64,000 nucleotides of DNA from Plumapathes pennacea (lineage: Eukaryota; Cnidaria; Anthozoa; Antipatharia; Myriopathidae): the NCBI GenBank assembly GCA_964036295.1, contig OZ038464.1:4591501-4655500 (forward strand), read 5' to 3'. Positions 21,226 through 34,320 of the stretch are shown here, one piece after another. How positions within the stretch are numbered: the stretch's first letter is position 1; each line of letters starts with the position of its first letter. The notes below the pieces were generated by a model. The model was not told the origin of the DNA and searched no databases. It worked only from the letters and a program-made list of their open reading frames with translations. Both the position numbers and the translations under genes were made by a program.

Positions 21226-21683
21226 AGTGCACATAAGCCCAAAAATGATATCTTCACAATCGATTCTACATGAAAGTAAATAGTTGACTATTAGATTATT
21301 TCTGTGTTTCAACATTGCGCCTATAAGTTATAGAGGTTTATATTTCGAATATGGTAATGACGTGACGTCAAAGGAGTAATTCAATGTTATTTCTTTCTCT
21401 TCGTGATTGGAACTGTTTCCAGATTCATACAAAGTATTTGGTAAAATCATTTACACAGAATTCAAATATGAAATGGACGTTGATAAAATGTCAATTATCT
21501 CTGCCAACAAGATTTTGTATAATAAATTGTTCCTTCTTTGACGTCACGTCATTACCATATTCAAAACATAAACCTTTATAACTCAAAGGCGCAGCGTTAA
21601 AACGCAGACTTATTCTAATAGTCAACATATTTCCGTCATGTAGATTCGATTGTAAAGATATCATTTTTGGGCTTATGTGCACT
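21226..21683. mobile_element. TTAA foldback MITE, copy 1 (458 bp)
   Basis: AGTGCACATAAGCCC at the left end is the reverse complement of the right end, and the inverted arms continue for about 150 bp, including a shared TGACGTCA-containing stretch. TTAA flanks both ends (21222-21225 and 21684-21687), as for piggyBac-type insertion. The ends match those of 60817-61337. Confidence 0.85.
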
Positions 21684-21892
21684 TTAACCCCTTACACTCC
21701 CAAGTGATCAACCTCAGGTTTCTCCTTTAGTTTTTCATTAGAAATATGTCATACTGGAATGAGAACTTGGCTCTTGATAACTTGCTCAGATGAAAGCTGA
21801 TTAAAACTTCAATTCTTTCTACATCACTCATACATTTTCCTCTTAAAGGGTTGGGAGAATCTGCATTTTGAGTTTAGGAGTGAAAGGTTTAA
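21684..21892. mobile_element. CTCCCAAG-family MITE, copy 3
   Basis: Starts TTAACCCCTTACACTCCCAAG-like sequence and ends GGAGTGAAAGGTTTAA. Its left TTAA is the same four bases that flank the foldback element, so the two elements abut. Confidence 0.7.
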
Positions 21893-22548
21893 TTTGTCCG
21901 TGTAACTGACTGATTTGTCCAGCTTCAGTGTTTCACATTATTGTCGTTGCCTGTTAGTTGAAATCGTCTTATTTATCATAAAAATACTTTTTTAGGCCTA
22001 CATAGCCGATAATGGATCGTGACGCTTTGATTGTCACCTTTCTCTTGCGCAAAATGATATTTATAACCTGAGTGAGGCCCATAAACAAATCAGTAGGATA
22101 AAGACGGCCGCTTGTTTACAATCTCTTTTCGTTTATTTCTGTCCACTCCAATAGTGAAATATTTGCTCATTTCTGTACTTTGTGAGTCTCTCGCGTGTCT
22201 TTACTGCTTCTCTATCGGAATATCTGCATTTCCAGTTATCTCCATTTTGTAATAATCAGTCTTTACATAAAGGTAAACGGCCAATAAACATTCAGAAACG
22301 AGATTGGTGTCGCGGTTGAACTACTCTGACAGGATTCGGAGACAATTTGTGGAACAAAAAGGTTTAGAAAATGAAAGCACGTCTTAAAAGCCGTTTTCAC
22401 AAGGCAACACATAACTAGAGCCCAGACGTTTCGAACTGAAGACTCTGTGTATGTATGCAATATAAAACATGAATCTATATAATAATACTCTAACTCACTT
22501 CCGTCCGTCCGTAACGCTCTTTCCCAGGCCTCCTCATAAAAAGTCCAA

Positions 22549-22655
22549 ATGGCCGTCACATCGAGTGAAAATAAGTATACAAATTGGACTCGTGTGCCGA
22601 CCACAGTTCTTTTAGAAATCGGAAATGAGTTTAAAAAGAGAATTTGTGCTGTCAG
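22549..22655 (+). CDS. array gene, putative first exon, unit 1
   Basis: ATG in a good context (CAAATGGCC) opens 35 codons ending at an AG|GTGAC donor, phase 2. The residues MAVTSSENK and VPTTVLLEIGNEFKKRI are recognisable in unit 2, where the exon has exactly the same length (107 nt) and no stop. CCGTCCGTCC repeats and a CATAAAAAG box lie just upstream. Not a family I recognise; too short for the supplied ORF list. Real coding status is supported only by frame conservation between two copies. Confidence 0.4.
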
Positions 22656-23502
22656 GTGACTGGATATTGGGCTGATGCTGCCGCATGTTCGTAAAACGGG
22701 GAGATTTTCGTATCAATCGATCCGCAACTCGTTTAGTGAAACAGTCGAGTAATACGCGCACTACAGAGAAATTTGTACATTGAAACTGTAAAATGCATTC
22801 GAGATACTCGAAATGGACTTCAAAAAGGAAAAAAAAAGGAAGAAAGAATGAAAAAAATGTATAGAAAAAAAATTCCGATCACCGTATTTTACGGGTCCCG
22901 CTAGTCTAGATTATTAGTTTTGTGAGGATACCAAAGAAGTAGAGTAGGATCAATAAGAATAATAGATTTTGAGTCACAAGTGTTCACATTTTACTGTGGA
23001 GCATGATTATATAACTAAAAATTTTAAACCGTTCGAAAGACTTGAACGTTGTTATGGAACGTTTGTATAAATATGTAGGTGATTGGGGATCTGAGCAGCA
23101 GTACCCAATAAACATGGTATAAACATGCGTTTTAATTGTAAAGAATCGGACATTGACGTAGATATATCATTAGGAGTTCATAGTCTTTAACTGTATCAAT
23201 CTTCCCGATAATGAACCGCTGACAAAGAGACTCAGGTTGTGCAATACCAATCGCGGGCTCGCGTCTTGCAAAGGCAGTCATAAAACGTCAAATATTATCA
23301 TTGTTCTGTCCCTTTTTGTACCTGAAACCCCAACCCCATGCATATGTATTGTACATTATCGCAGGAAGTCCCCCCTCCCCCTCCCCCCGCATTTTCACCA
23401 CTACTTAATAATGGACTTGAGCAGATGCCTGCCAAAACAAAATAATGTTGGAACCCCTGGTCTGGGGGCTTAATGTTTTCCACTGTCTGCGCAATATTAA
23501 AG

Positions 23503-23628
23503 GAATATATCACTTGCCTGCGTACTATGTTGAGTTATATAAGCACGCGGGAATTTGAAAGAACAAGAGAAAAGTGTGAGAAGCACGATGCTGACTACCG
23601 CAATTTGAGCGCCGAGTTTATTTTGGAG
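23503..23628 (+). CDS. array gene, putative second exon, unit 1
   Basis: A 126-nt open segment before a GTAAAA donor encodes EYITCLRTMLSYISTREFER and then a charged helix-like stretch (TREKCEKHDADYRNLSAEF). Unit 2 (28961-29086) has the same length and about 90% identical residues. The acceptor is uncertain (ATTAAAG), and phase does not join cleanly with the first exon, so an intervening exon or a different acceptor would be needed. No domain recognised. Confidence 0.35.
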
Positions 23629-24391
23629 GTAAAATATTCTGCATGGAGTCTCGTGTATTGGACCTGAATTTACTGCAAAAATCTTAACCGAGTTATTTGA
23701 GATTGGAGCCGTTCACTTCCGCTTTGATTCTGGAGTAGGAAAGGGGCGAGTTAGGAATGAAAGTCTATTTATGGTTCTGACGCAGGTGCAAATCCACACA
23801 AGGTTGGGCAACTGCCACATTGGTTTGATTTTCCGATTGATCGAAGTTTGACAAAGTTCAACGCTCTTCTGGTGGTATATTATAATTTATTGCAGTAATT
23901 CCCGCTCTCTCCAACAGGTAAGAGACTCCAGTAAACAAAAAACAGAGCTCACACACTCTGAGCCCAGGCACAACTCATTTGAGGACATCGTCTAGACTTG
24001 TCGTTTTGGCTGTAGCTTCTTTCACTACTCGGACTTTTGTTCGGGGACAGCGAAAACGAAGATTATTATAAGCCCTGACTGTTTGCCGATCGCCTTCGAA
24101 TGAGCTGCCCCGACACGCGATCGAGCACATGGAATTCTTGTGGATACGAGTCGACAACTAAATATATATAACCGTGGGGTAACCGTCTCGTTCGCAACTC
24201 ATCACATACTGTATATACAGTTTGGATCGAACTCCAGTAACAGTTGCTGGGAAACTCTTGTTGCGCTTGTCAAACAATCAGGATCGCGTGATTAGAAAAT
24301 CCGATATGTTTTCCGCGGTCTAGGCAGCTACATAAACCATTTTGCCTGTGCATTGCATAAAAAGCAAAGTTGGCTTTCTTTGAGTGTACAG

Positions 24392-24538
24392 CCTGGCTTC
24401 AATATGATCGCCTATTTTACACAAAGTATCGCTGAAATCCCTGTGATAGGGTTTCTGTTTGAATTGCCAGAATTAATCACAAGGATCATATTACAACTTT
24501 TGGCGGATTCTTGTTGTGGTTTAATAGCAGGGGTGTGA
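24392..24538 (+). CDS. array gene, putative hydrophobic exon, unit 1
   Basis: After GTGTACAG the frame reads FNMIAYFTQSIAEIPVIGFL and continues hydrophobic to a TGA at 24536. Unit 2 (to 29977) keeps the frame with two residue changes, and a 9-bp deletion upstream also preserves it. It could be a membrane-spanning C-terminus or conserved non-coding sequence. Confidence 0.25.
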   Translation, partial: PGFNMIAYFTQSIAEIPVIGFLFELPELITRIILQLLADSCCGLIAGV

Positions 24539-26977
24539 ACTTGCTTCGAGGCATCAGAACTCTACTAATGTTGTGAGAGAAACTTCTGTACTGACAAGCA
24601 TAACGTTTGCTCGTACTCCATTTTTAAGGTTTCTCGTAGCGGTGAAAGCGCATGAAACTACTTGGTCTTGATGCAGGTGTCAGTTTGCTTTTCTCGACAG
24701 ACGCCAGATGGTGTAGAGTATTTGGCTACACAGATTCCTTTGAAACTTGCTGTGTTTCTGGAAGTTGTTACGTCGGTTTACTAACATACATATATTGAGG
24801 TAAGATCGTTTGATTTCTAAAATTATGAATATGAAAGGTCGCGCGTCGCGGATAATGTTGCAAGTTTTTAGCTTCCACTCGAGACGGCAAGCTAAATAAG
24901 GTTTTCAGTATATATTGCAGGACTGTATGGTTTTTACTGAAAGCGGCTAATCCAATATTCGAATTCAATAGGTTCGGTGACTGTAATAATAATGTCTTGT
25001 AGACATATAACTAGTTTCTATCCCATCTACTACAAGTTGTTCTTGTTTGTTGGTGTGAATGATATTCATGTTGTCAGGCCCCTCAGGCAGTGACGCTTGT
25101 GTTCCGTTCTTTTGCGGTTTCTTCTTTGACATCATGCTGTTTCATTTCAATTCATAGAGAGCACCTATTGTGTGTTCGTTTAGCCTCTTCGGCTGTATCA
25201 ATGCATTATTAGGATTTTTCCTGATGGTATTTTGGAGAGGGTTTTTTTCGTTGTTTGAATATAATCCACTGCGTATCAACTTGCTTTAGTTAGAGTACAC
25301 ACACAGCTGTGGAAGCAGCGATGACTTATTATACGCACTCAAGTGTTTCGCTCAAAAGTTTTCATTTATAGAATCCATTAGACTAAGCAGAAACACAAAC
25401 CGTTTTTCACGTAAAAGTACAAATCGCATGTGCGTAATCTGACGTGCAACTCTATGGCCTGGATGTACCATGGCGTGACTTCACTCGATACGTGATAGAA
25501 TTTTAAAGCAGCTCGAACTTTTACAATCTCATACAGCTGGTAAGAAACTCAGTAGTGAAATGGTCAATCGAAGAATGACACAGTGAGCGTTCACAATGTT
25601 TTACGGTTTGTTTGTTTGTTTGTTTGTTTTTTGTTTCATTAAATCTGTTCTTGCACCATTGCGAAACCCAGATCAGCAGCCTGCATATACAGCCGTCTCT
25701 TGTTTCTTGGAGAGCATTTTGTGGAACGTGTCTCAAAATGAAGTTTTGCCGCTGGATCAGTGAATATTTGGACAATGCAGGCCACATTAAAAATTCCTTG
25801 TATGACAACATTTTGTGATGCAGTCTACTATTCTGTTTTCGTTCTGTTAGATGCATGAATATTCTGGAAATGGAAACTCAGTTCAACACAGAATAAGGCT
25901 TCATTAAATGGACTGTAAACATTGTTTTAAGCTGTAGCTTTTACTAGCGGCTCATAGTTAGATATTATAGAGACTCATTCAGTGTCTCGCAAGTCACAGG
26001 AAAACCAATTGTCGCGTGGGTACATTTGCTCCTCTGTATTTGAGTGATCTTTTCGCAGCTGACAGCCTGAATCTGTAATGCACCAAATCTCTGCCTGCGG
26101 ATGTTTTTGTGAAAAATATTGCCTTTGTTGCTTTGATTAACAGGTATTTGTCTCAGGGTGCCTCAAATGAATGGTATGTTGCTGCTGAAAGATAAATTAT
26201 TTAAAAGTGTTGTGCGCAAGTGAAAAGTGACACATTTTTCAGCCAATGTTCACCATTATTAAGAATCTATTCCAGCGCGTGAAACCAAAGCGTATTTTAT
26301 GTATTACGGACTAAAGCGAGAACCTTTCATAATTTCACCATACAAAGGACATGCTTCAACAGTCTTTTTAGATGAAATTACAAAGACATTCCGACTGGTA
26401 AACACTGAGACAGCCCATTGTGTTCAAAATAGCCCCAGCTAGAATAAAAATCTGCACATTGAGCGTGTTGTTCCTCTTTCCAGATATTTCCTGTGAGAAT
26501 GGAAGTCCTGTGCTTACGCCCTGCACTTCATTTCCGTATTTTATGTTCGCGTAAATCGCGTGACTTGATTTAAATGGCATAATTGTATTACGTCACGGTT
26601 TTGTAAACTTTACTCGGCAAAATCAGATTGAACCATTGTGTGAGCTTACAGATAGATTAATAACAGACTGAGCCGAACCCAAATCCATTCTTTGAGCTAA
26701 TTTGCATTATTTATTGATCAATTCTAGCAGTTTGAATCCCCCATGCCATGGCTCACAGCTGGAATTGACCGATGCCTTGTAGGCACATGAAAAGCGAGAC
26801 GTTTAAAAGTTCACACACATATTCCAAAACCGGAAGGTATTCTGTAGTTACTTCACTCAGTAAACTTCTCGTCCATATACAAAATCAAAACTGTGCATAA
26901 AATCAATCGGCTTTTCATGTCAAAATTAGAAATGAAGTGCATAAATTGAAAGGACTTGACCTCTTTACACTCGATAC

Positions 26978-27106
26978 GTGCTGGAATTTCTAAAGCAGTT
27001 CGTAGCATGCTTCCGCTCTGAGACAACTGACAAACGGGTAAAACGGTGCCTCGGGGAAAGAGACAATCGAAAGCGACTCGAACGCCGAGAATTTGAAGCC
27101 TTTACG
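26978..27106 (+). CDS. array gene, putative basic exon, unit 1
   Basis: Open segment ending at ACG|GTAATC and rich in Arg/Lys/Glu: CLGERDNRKRLERREFEAFT. Unit 2 (32488-32616) differs at a few residues with no indel. The 5' limit is not determined. The phrase REFE also occurs in the 23503 exon, hinting at an internal repeat. Confidence 0.35.
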
Positions 27107-27300
27107 GTAATCATTTTATCTTTCACTTTGTGTGGGTTTGTGTGCGGTTATCAAGTCTGCAAAACCAGTTCAACCGATTCCTCAAGTCTCGATAGCTTTT
27201 AGTCTAGAAAGTTCATAAATGTCGATTCGCCTGCCTCCTGAAAAAAATATTATGCCCAAGATAGAAATAGCTAGCTAACAAGAATGGCTTCTCTTGTTCT

Positions 27301-28720
27301 TCAGCAGATTCTATCCGTCAGTTGCTCAGCTTTGTTTCGGTGCGGTGCAGTTTCTTTCGACACAAAAAAATTAAAGTGGTTTGAAATACATGTGGAAGGA
27401 GTTTGACACAACTGTGAGCTATATTTCGAAAAATGTTGGAAAACGGAGCATTGGAGATTTAAGCACGTCTTCGAGCACTTTATCATATTTACAGGACGAG
27501 TGAATACTTTTAGACGGTCCGCACGATGAGAAAGTATTGAAAAGACTTCACCCTGAAATTTGAGTTTGTGGCTTGTTTTGTCAAAGAGCATCAGATGGCC
27601 CTATTACCTCCGCTCTTCTGCTCCGACGAATTTGCTTAAACTCGGCCTTGAGGTATGTATTAAGTCAGTATTTGATTCCAGAAATTTAACAAAATTATAC
27701 CAGCAAATTTTTTCACTAGGTACGATTTTGTTCAAATATAGTATTGTCCACTTAAGCTATGATATCACTAAAAATATTTTTCCCAGTTAAATCGAATTCC
27801 ATCAAACCATTGCTGATTGATAGCTGCAGCTTTTCTCGAAGTTTTATAGGAATCGCATTAAAGCCAAAAAAAGTTATGATCCAAAGTTTGTGAAGGACGA
27901 GTGCACCCGATATTTCAACGGAGCCAGGGTTCTACCAAATGTGTTAACTCTTACACTCTCAAGTGAACAACCTCAATTTTCTCCCTCAGTTTCTCACTAG
28001 ACATATATCATATAGAAAGGAGAACTTGGCTTTTGATGGCTTGCACAGATGAAAGATGATTGAAATAATAATTCTCGGTACTTAACTTATACAGTAAAAG
28101 TTGGGAGAATCTGCATTTTGAGCTTGAGAGTGAAAAGATTAATTTTTCCGCGTTAAACTGATTTGGCTTCAGTATTTCAGGTCAGCTGAAGTTGTCTTCT
28201 TCATCAAACGGCGATTCCTCTGTAACATAACCGATGAGGGATCGTGAGGTTTTGATTGTCGTCTATCTCTTGCGCAAATGATACTTATACTGAGTGTGGC
28301 GTCATGCACCCCATAAACATAGCAATAGAATTAAAACGGCCACTTGTTTACACATTTTCCCGTCCATTTCATCCACTCCAGTGCTGAATTGTTTGTTCAT
28401 TTGCTGCACTTTATGAGCCTTCTCGTGTACTTTAATTGTTTTCAATTTTCTTGTCCATTTCTGCACCTTGTGACTCTGTTTCGTGTCTTTACTGTTTCTC
28501 TATCATCAACATTTTCAGCAATCTGCATTAATTTCCACGCCCTCGTACAAGTAGTCATTAACGCCCCCCGAAAGAAAGCTAGAAGTTGAAAGTCTTGGCC
28601 CGTCAAGCTTGGATGCGCGCGCAACCTTGAGATTGAATATGAACTAGTGCGCGGCATCCCACCTGAACAATGTTTAGAAAACCTATCGGTGCAACTGAAC
28701 CACAAGTGGCTAGCTAATTT
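27301..28720. repeat. dispersed block P, copy 2
   Basis: Matches 10766-12220 and 59230-60590. At about 28720 it passes directly into sequence of the array unit (CATGAATCTATATAATAAT), so block P is part of, or fused to, the tandem unit here. Confidence 0.8.
27944..28142. mobile_element. CTCCCAAG-family MITE, copy 4
   Basis: TTAA at both ends; embedded in block P as in copies 1 and 7. Confidence 0.6.
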
Positions 28721-28820
28721 CAATATATAACATGAATCTATATAATAATACGCTAACACGCTTCCGTCCGTCCGTCCGTCCGTAACGCTCTTTCCCAAGC
28801 GTCAACATAAAAAGTCTAAG

Positions 28821-28927
28821 ATGGCCGCCACACCGAGTGAAACTAAGTATAAATATTTGGCTCGTGTGCCAACCACAGTTCTTTTAGAAATCGGAAATGA
28901 GTTTAAAAAGAGAATTTGTGCTGTCAG
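28821..28927 (+). CDS. array gene, putative first exon, unit 2
   Basis: ATG in context AAGATGGCC, 35 codons (MAATPSETKYKYLARVP and then the conserved TTVLLEIGNEFKKRICAV) to AG|GTTACT. The donor is weaker than in unit 1 (GTGACT) and the downstream intron has been largely deleted, so this copy may be a pseudogene. Confidence 0.35.
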
Positions 28928-28960
28928 GTTACTGGATGTTTGGATGGCGCAATATTAAAG

Positions 28961-29086
28961 GAATATATCAATTGTCAGCGTGCTATGTTGAGTTATATAA
29001 GCACGCGGGAATTTGAAAGAACAAGAGAGAAGTGTGAAAAGCACGATGCTGACTACTGCAATTTGAGCACCGAGTTTATTTCGGAG
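28961..29086 (+). CDS. array gene, putative second exon, unit 2
   Basis: Same length as 23503-23628; residue changes include Y-R to Y-C and A-E-F-I-L to T-E-F-I-S. GTAAAA donor kept. Confidence 0.35.
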
Positions 29087-32000
29087 GTAAAATATTCTGC
29101 ATGGAGTCTCGTGTATTGGACCTGAATTTACTGCAAAAATCTTAGCCGAGTTATTTGAGATTGAAGTTTTGATTCTGGAGTAGGAATGGGGCGAGTTAGG
29201 GATGAAAGTCTATTTATGGTTCTGACGCAGGTGCAAATTCACACGAGGTTGGGCAACTGCCCTGTTGGTTTGATTTTGCGATCGATCGAAGTTCGACAAA
29301 AGTTCAACGCGCTTCTGGTGGTATATTATTATTTATTGCAGTAATTCCCGCTCTCTGCAATAGGTAAGAGACTCCAGTAAACAAAAAAACAGCGCTTACA
29401 CACTCTAAGCCCAGGCACAACTCATTTGAGGACATCGTCTAGACTTATAGTTTTGGCTGTAGCTTCTTTCACTACTCGGAATTTTGTTCGGGGACAGCGA
29501 AAACGAAGATTATTGTAAGCTCTGACTGTTTGCCGGCCGCCTTCGAATGAGCTGCCCCAACACGCGATCGAGTACATGCATTTCTTGTGGATAAGGGTCG
29601 ACAACTAAATATATATAACCGTGGGATAACCGTCTCGTTCGCAACTCATCACGTATATACAGTTTGGATCGAGCTCTAGTAACAGTTGCTGGCAAACTCT
29701 TGTTGCGCTCGTCAAACACAAACAATCAGGATCGCGTGATCAGAAAATCCGATATGTTTTCCGCGGTCTAGGCAGCTACATAAACCATTTTGCCTGTGCA
29801 TTGCATATAAAGCAAAGTTGGCTTTCTTTGAGTGGCTTCAATATGATCGCCTATTTTACACAAAGTATCGCTGAAATCGCTGTGATAGGGTTTCTGTTTG
29901 AATTGCCAGAATTAATCACAAGGATCATATTACAACTTTTGGCGGATTCTTGTTGTGGTTTAACAGCAGGGGTGTGAACTTGCTTCGAGGCATCAGAACT
30001 CTACTCTGTACTGACAAGCATAACGTCTGCTCGTACTCCATTTTTAATATTTCTCGTAGCGGTGAAAGCGCATGAATCTACTTGGTCTTGATGCAGGTGT
30101 CATTTTGCTTTTCTCGACAGACGCCAGATGGTGTAGAGTATTTGGCTGTACACAGATTCCTTTGAAACTTGCTGTGTTTCTGGAAGTTGTTACGTCGGTT
30201 TACTAACATTCATATATTGAGGTAAGACCGTTTGGTTTCTAAAATTATGAATATGAAAGGTCGCGCGTCGCGGATAATGTTGCAAGTTTTTAGCTTCCAC
30301 TCGAGACGGCAAGCTAAATAAGGTTGTCAGTATATATTGCAAGACTGTATGGTTTTTACTGAAAGCGGCTAATCCAATATTCGACTTTTATACGGTTCTG
30401 TGACTGTAATAATATTGCCTTGTAGACATATAACTAGTTTCTATCCCATCCACTACAAGTTGTTCTTGTTTGTTGGTGAGAATGATATTCATGTTGTCAG
30501 GCCCCTCGGGCAGTGACGCTTGTGTTCCGTTCTTTTGCGGTTTCTTCTTTGACATCATGCTGTTTCATTTCAATTCATAGAGAGCATCTATTGTGTGTTC
30601 GTTTAGCTTCCTCGGCTGTATCAGTGCATGTTAGGATTTTTCCTGATGGTATTTTGCAGAGGGTTTTTTCGTTGTTTGAATATAATCCACTGCGTATCAA
30701 CTTGCTTTGGTTAGAGTACACACACAGCTGTGGAAGCAGCGATGTGACTTATTATACGCACTCAAGTGTTTCGCTCAAAAGTTTTCATTTATAGAATCCA
30801 TTAGACTAAGCAGAAGCACAAACCCTTTTTCACTTAAAAGTACAAATCGCATGTGCGTAATCTGACGTGCGACTCTATGGCCTGGATGTACCATGGCGTG
30901 ACTTCACTCGATACGTGATAGAATTTTAAAGCAGCTCGAACTTTTACAATCTCATACGGCTGGTAAGAAACTCAGTAGTGAAATGGTCAATCGAAGAATG
31001 ACACAGTGAGCGTTTACAATGTTTTACGGTATGGTTTTTTCTTTCATTAAGTCTGTTCTTGCATCATTGCGAAACCCAGATCAGTAGCCTGCGTATACAG
31101 CCGTCAGCCAGAAATGCCACTCGTCTCCTAAGGGCCGAGAAGACGACTGACATTTCAGGCTAATACAGCCTTCTCTCGTTTCGTAGAGGGCATTTTGTGG
31201 AACGTGTCTCAAAATGACGTTTTGCCGCTAGATTAGTGAATGTTTGGCAGGCCCTATCAAAAATTTCTTGTATGACAAAATTTTGTGATGCAGTCTATAT
31301 TCTATTTTAGTTCTATTAGATGCATGAATATTCTGGAAATGGAAACTGTTCAACACAGAATAAGGCTTCATTAAATGGACTGTAAACATTGTTTTAAGCT
31401 GTAGCTTTTACTAGCGGCTCAAAGTTAGAGATTATAGAGACTCATTTTGTCTCGCAAGTCACAGGCAAACCAATTGTCGCGTGGGTAATATTTGTTCCTC
31501 AGTCTGTATTTGAGTGATCTTTTCGCAGCCGACAGCGTGAATCTGTAATGCACCATATCTCTGCCTGCGGATGTTTTCGTGAAAAATATTGCTTTTGTTG
31601 GCTTGATTAACAGATATTAGCCCCAGTGTGCCTCAAATAAATGGTATGTTGTTCGGCTGAAAGAGATTTAAAAATGTTGTGCGCAAGTGAAATGTGGCAC
31701 ATTTTCAGCCAAGGTTCACTATCATTAAGGTTCTATTCCAGCGCGTGAACCCAAGGCGTATTGTATATGTTACGGACTAAAGCGAAAACCTTTCGTAATT
31801 TCACCAGACAAGAGACATGCTTCAGCAATCTTTTTAGATGAAACTTACAAAGACATTCCGACAGGTAAACGGACAGCCCGTTGTGTTCAAAATAGCCCCA
31901 GCTAGAATGAAAATTCGTACATTAAGCATACTGTTCCTCTTTCCAGATATTTCCTGTGAGAACGGAAGTCCAGTTCATTTCGATCCGTAGTTTCAAGGTA

Positions 32001-32487
32001 AGACTGAAGACACTGAATGATGAATGTTTTATCTGGGAGGGAGGAAGGGGGCCCCTGGTTTTTATGTTCACGTAGAATCGCGTGACATGATTTAAGTGGC
32101 ATAACTGCATCACGTCACAGTTTTGTAAACTTTACTCGCCAAAATCAGATTGAAGCATTGTGTGAGCTTACAGATAGATTAATAACAGACTGAGCTGAAC
32201 TCAAATCCATTCTTTCAGCTAATTTGCATTATGCATTGATCAATTCCAGCTGTTTGAATCCCCCATGCCATGGCTACAGCTGGAATTGACCGATGCATTT
32301 AATAGGCACGTAAAAAGTAGACGTTTGAAAGTTAACACACATATTCCAAAAGTGCAAGGTATTCTGTAGTTACTCCCCTCACTAAACTCCTCGTCCATAA
32401 ACAAAATCAAAACTGTGCAGAAAAACAATCGACTTTTCATGTCAAAAATAGAAATGAAAGGATGCGTGACCTCTTTACACTCGATAC

Positions 32488-32616
32488 GTGCTGGAATTTC
32501 AAAAGCAGTTCGTAGCATGTTTCCGCTCTGAGACAACTGAGAAACGGGTAAAACGGTGCCTTGAGGAAAGAGACAATCGAAAGCGACTCGAACGCCGAGA
32601 ATTTGAAGCTTTTACG
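32488..32616 (+). CDS. array gene, putative basic exon, unit 2
   Basis: Counterpart of 26978-27106, frame kept, ending at ACG|GTAATC. Confidence 0.35.
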
Positions 32617-33299
32617 GTAATCATTTTATCTTTCACTTTGTGTGGGTTTGTGTGCGGTTATCAAGTCTGCAAAACCAGTTCAACCGATTCCCCAAATCTC
32701 GATAGCTTTTAGTCTAGAAAGTTTATAAATGTCAATTCGTCCGCCTCCTGAAAAAACATTATGTCCAAAATAGAAGTAGCTAGCTGACAAGAATGGCGTG
32801 TTGTTTCTGTCTATACAGATTCTATCCGGCAGTTGCTCAGCTGTGTGTTCGTGCGGTGCAGTTTCTTTGATTAAAAGGTAAAGCTATTCTGCTAGTAAAA
32901 TGACAAGTCCTAAAATCAGAATTACAGTTTTGATTTTCTTGACCGCAGCCATGGTAAAACATCACTGTGATCGTCATCAACCAGTTTTCAATGCGTTTTC
33001 ACGATGGAATTGGGTTTATACTTCGAAAAGTCTGCAATTAACTCAAATTCGCTTTGGTCAATCGGCATGACTTCGGGCTCTTTTTTCAAAGTTCACTGTT
33101 TTACGGGTTTTTATTCTTTGTTTGCAGTCTGCGTTTTGACCTTCCAGCTATGTATCGTGCTTCACGGCAGGAAAACTTTACCGATTTTGTAAGAGAACAA
33201 GCATAACGCGTTTGTTGGTATCCAAAGTTTAAGAATTTCGTTCAGTGGGAGCAGTATTAAACTACTTGATCTGGACGCAGCGTGCCATTTTGCTTTTTC

Positions 33300-34320
33300 T
33301 TTTCAGAATACACGAACGACTGACAGACGCCAGATGATGTAGAGTATTTTACTGTACGCAGATTCCAGTTTGAAACCACTAGCTGTGCTTTAGAAAGTTG
33401 TTACGTTGGCTTGCTAAAATTTATATAGTAAAGGTAACTAAGACCGTTTGATTTATAATATTATGAGAATCGCGCTGAAAATCGCGCTCCGGTAAATGAT
33501 GCAAGTTTCCAGCACTGATCGAGACACAGCAAACTATATGTTTCATGTTTGATGTTTTGATCCCACTGAACCAAAACGGTCTGTCAAAACAATATAGATG
33601 GCAACTATGATTTTTGCTGAAAACGGATAAGCCAAAAATCGCATCTTAAAAGTTATGTGACTTGTAATAATATTATGTTGTAGACCTTACTAATTTCCAT
33701 CCTAGTACCAAGAGTCGATCTTGTTTGTCGGTGTGAATGATATTCATGTTGTCAGGCCCTTCAGGCACCGACGCTTGTGTTTTGTTCTTTTGCGGTTTCT
33801 TTTTAATCATGATGAAGTTTCATATATAGCATAACTATTGTGTGTTCGTTTAGCCTCCCCGTTCTGAAAATCATTGCATGGTTAGGATTTTTCCTGACGA
33901 TATTTCGCAGAGGGTTTCCTTAATGTTTGAATATAATCCACTGTGTACCAAATATCCGTCTTTACTGGCTTTAGTTGGCGGGTAGGGGCGATAACTTTAG
34001 AACCCTCTAAACTTGACATGCGAGATTTTTCATTCATAATATCTTTTTATAAACTGAGCAGAAACACAAACCGCAAAACTACTAACAATTACTCAAAACT
34101 TACAAACCGCACGAGTGAATGACATGCTACACTATGGATGAACCATGGCATGACCTCCACTTGACACGTGACGGAATTTCAAAGCAGCTCGAACTTTTCT
34201 AATCTCACACAGCTAGTAAGAAACTAGTCGAATGGTCACTTGAAAAATATCGCATGACGATCACAACGTTTTACGTTACCGTGTTTTCTTTTCTTGCATC
34301 ATTGCAGAACGCAGATCAGT
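33300..34320. repeat. tandem array unit 3, partial and diverged
   Basis: Landmarks GACAGACGCCAGATG, GAATGATATTCATGTTGTC and the AAGCAGCTCGAACTTTT stretch occur in the order seen in units 1 and 2 (24700, 25060, 25505). Short indels are frequent; none of the four exon-like segments is intact. Confidence 0.7.

Larger units (their letters stand above)
21684..27203. repeat. tandem array unit 1
   Basis: Colinear with 27944-32720: first-exon-like segment (22549 vs 28821), second exon (23503 vs 28961), hydrophobic exon (24392 vs about 29840), a TGTTGTCAGGCCCCTC landmark (25073 vs 30494), and a last conserved exon (27106 vs 32616). Unit 1 has an extra 0.85 kb between the first two exons. A partial third unit lies at 33300-34320. 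Confidence 0.85.
27944..32720. repeat. tandem array unit 2
   Basis: Second unit, colinear with 21684-27203. It lacks the 0.85 kb between the first two exons and carries a different 31100-31160 segment. Confidence 0.85.

Noticed and set aside
24353-24391. Upstream extension of the hydrophobic array ORF (HKKQSWLSLS)
   Set aside because: Its start is a TTG and the segment differs by a 9-bp deletion in unit 2; a GTACAG acceptor is the more natural limit.
25480-25560. Segment ACTCGATACGTG...CAGCTG|GTAAGAA, similar to the start of the 26978 exon region
   Set aside because: It looks like an ancient duplicate within the array unit, but the frame is not open across the copies.
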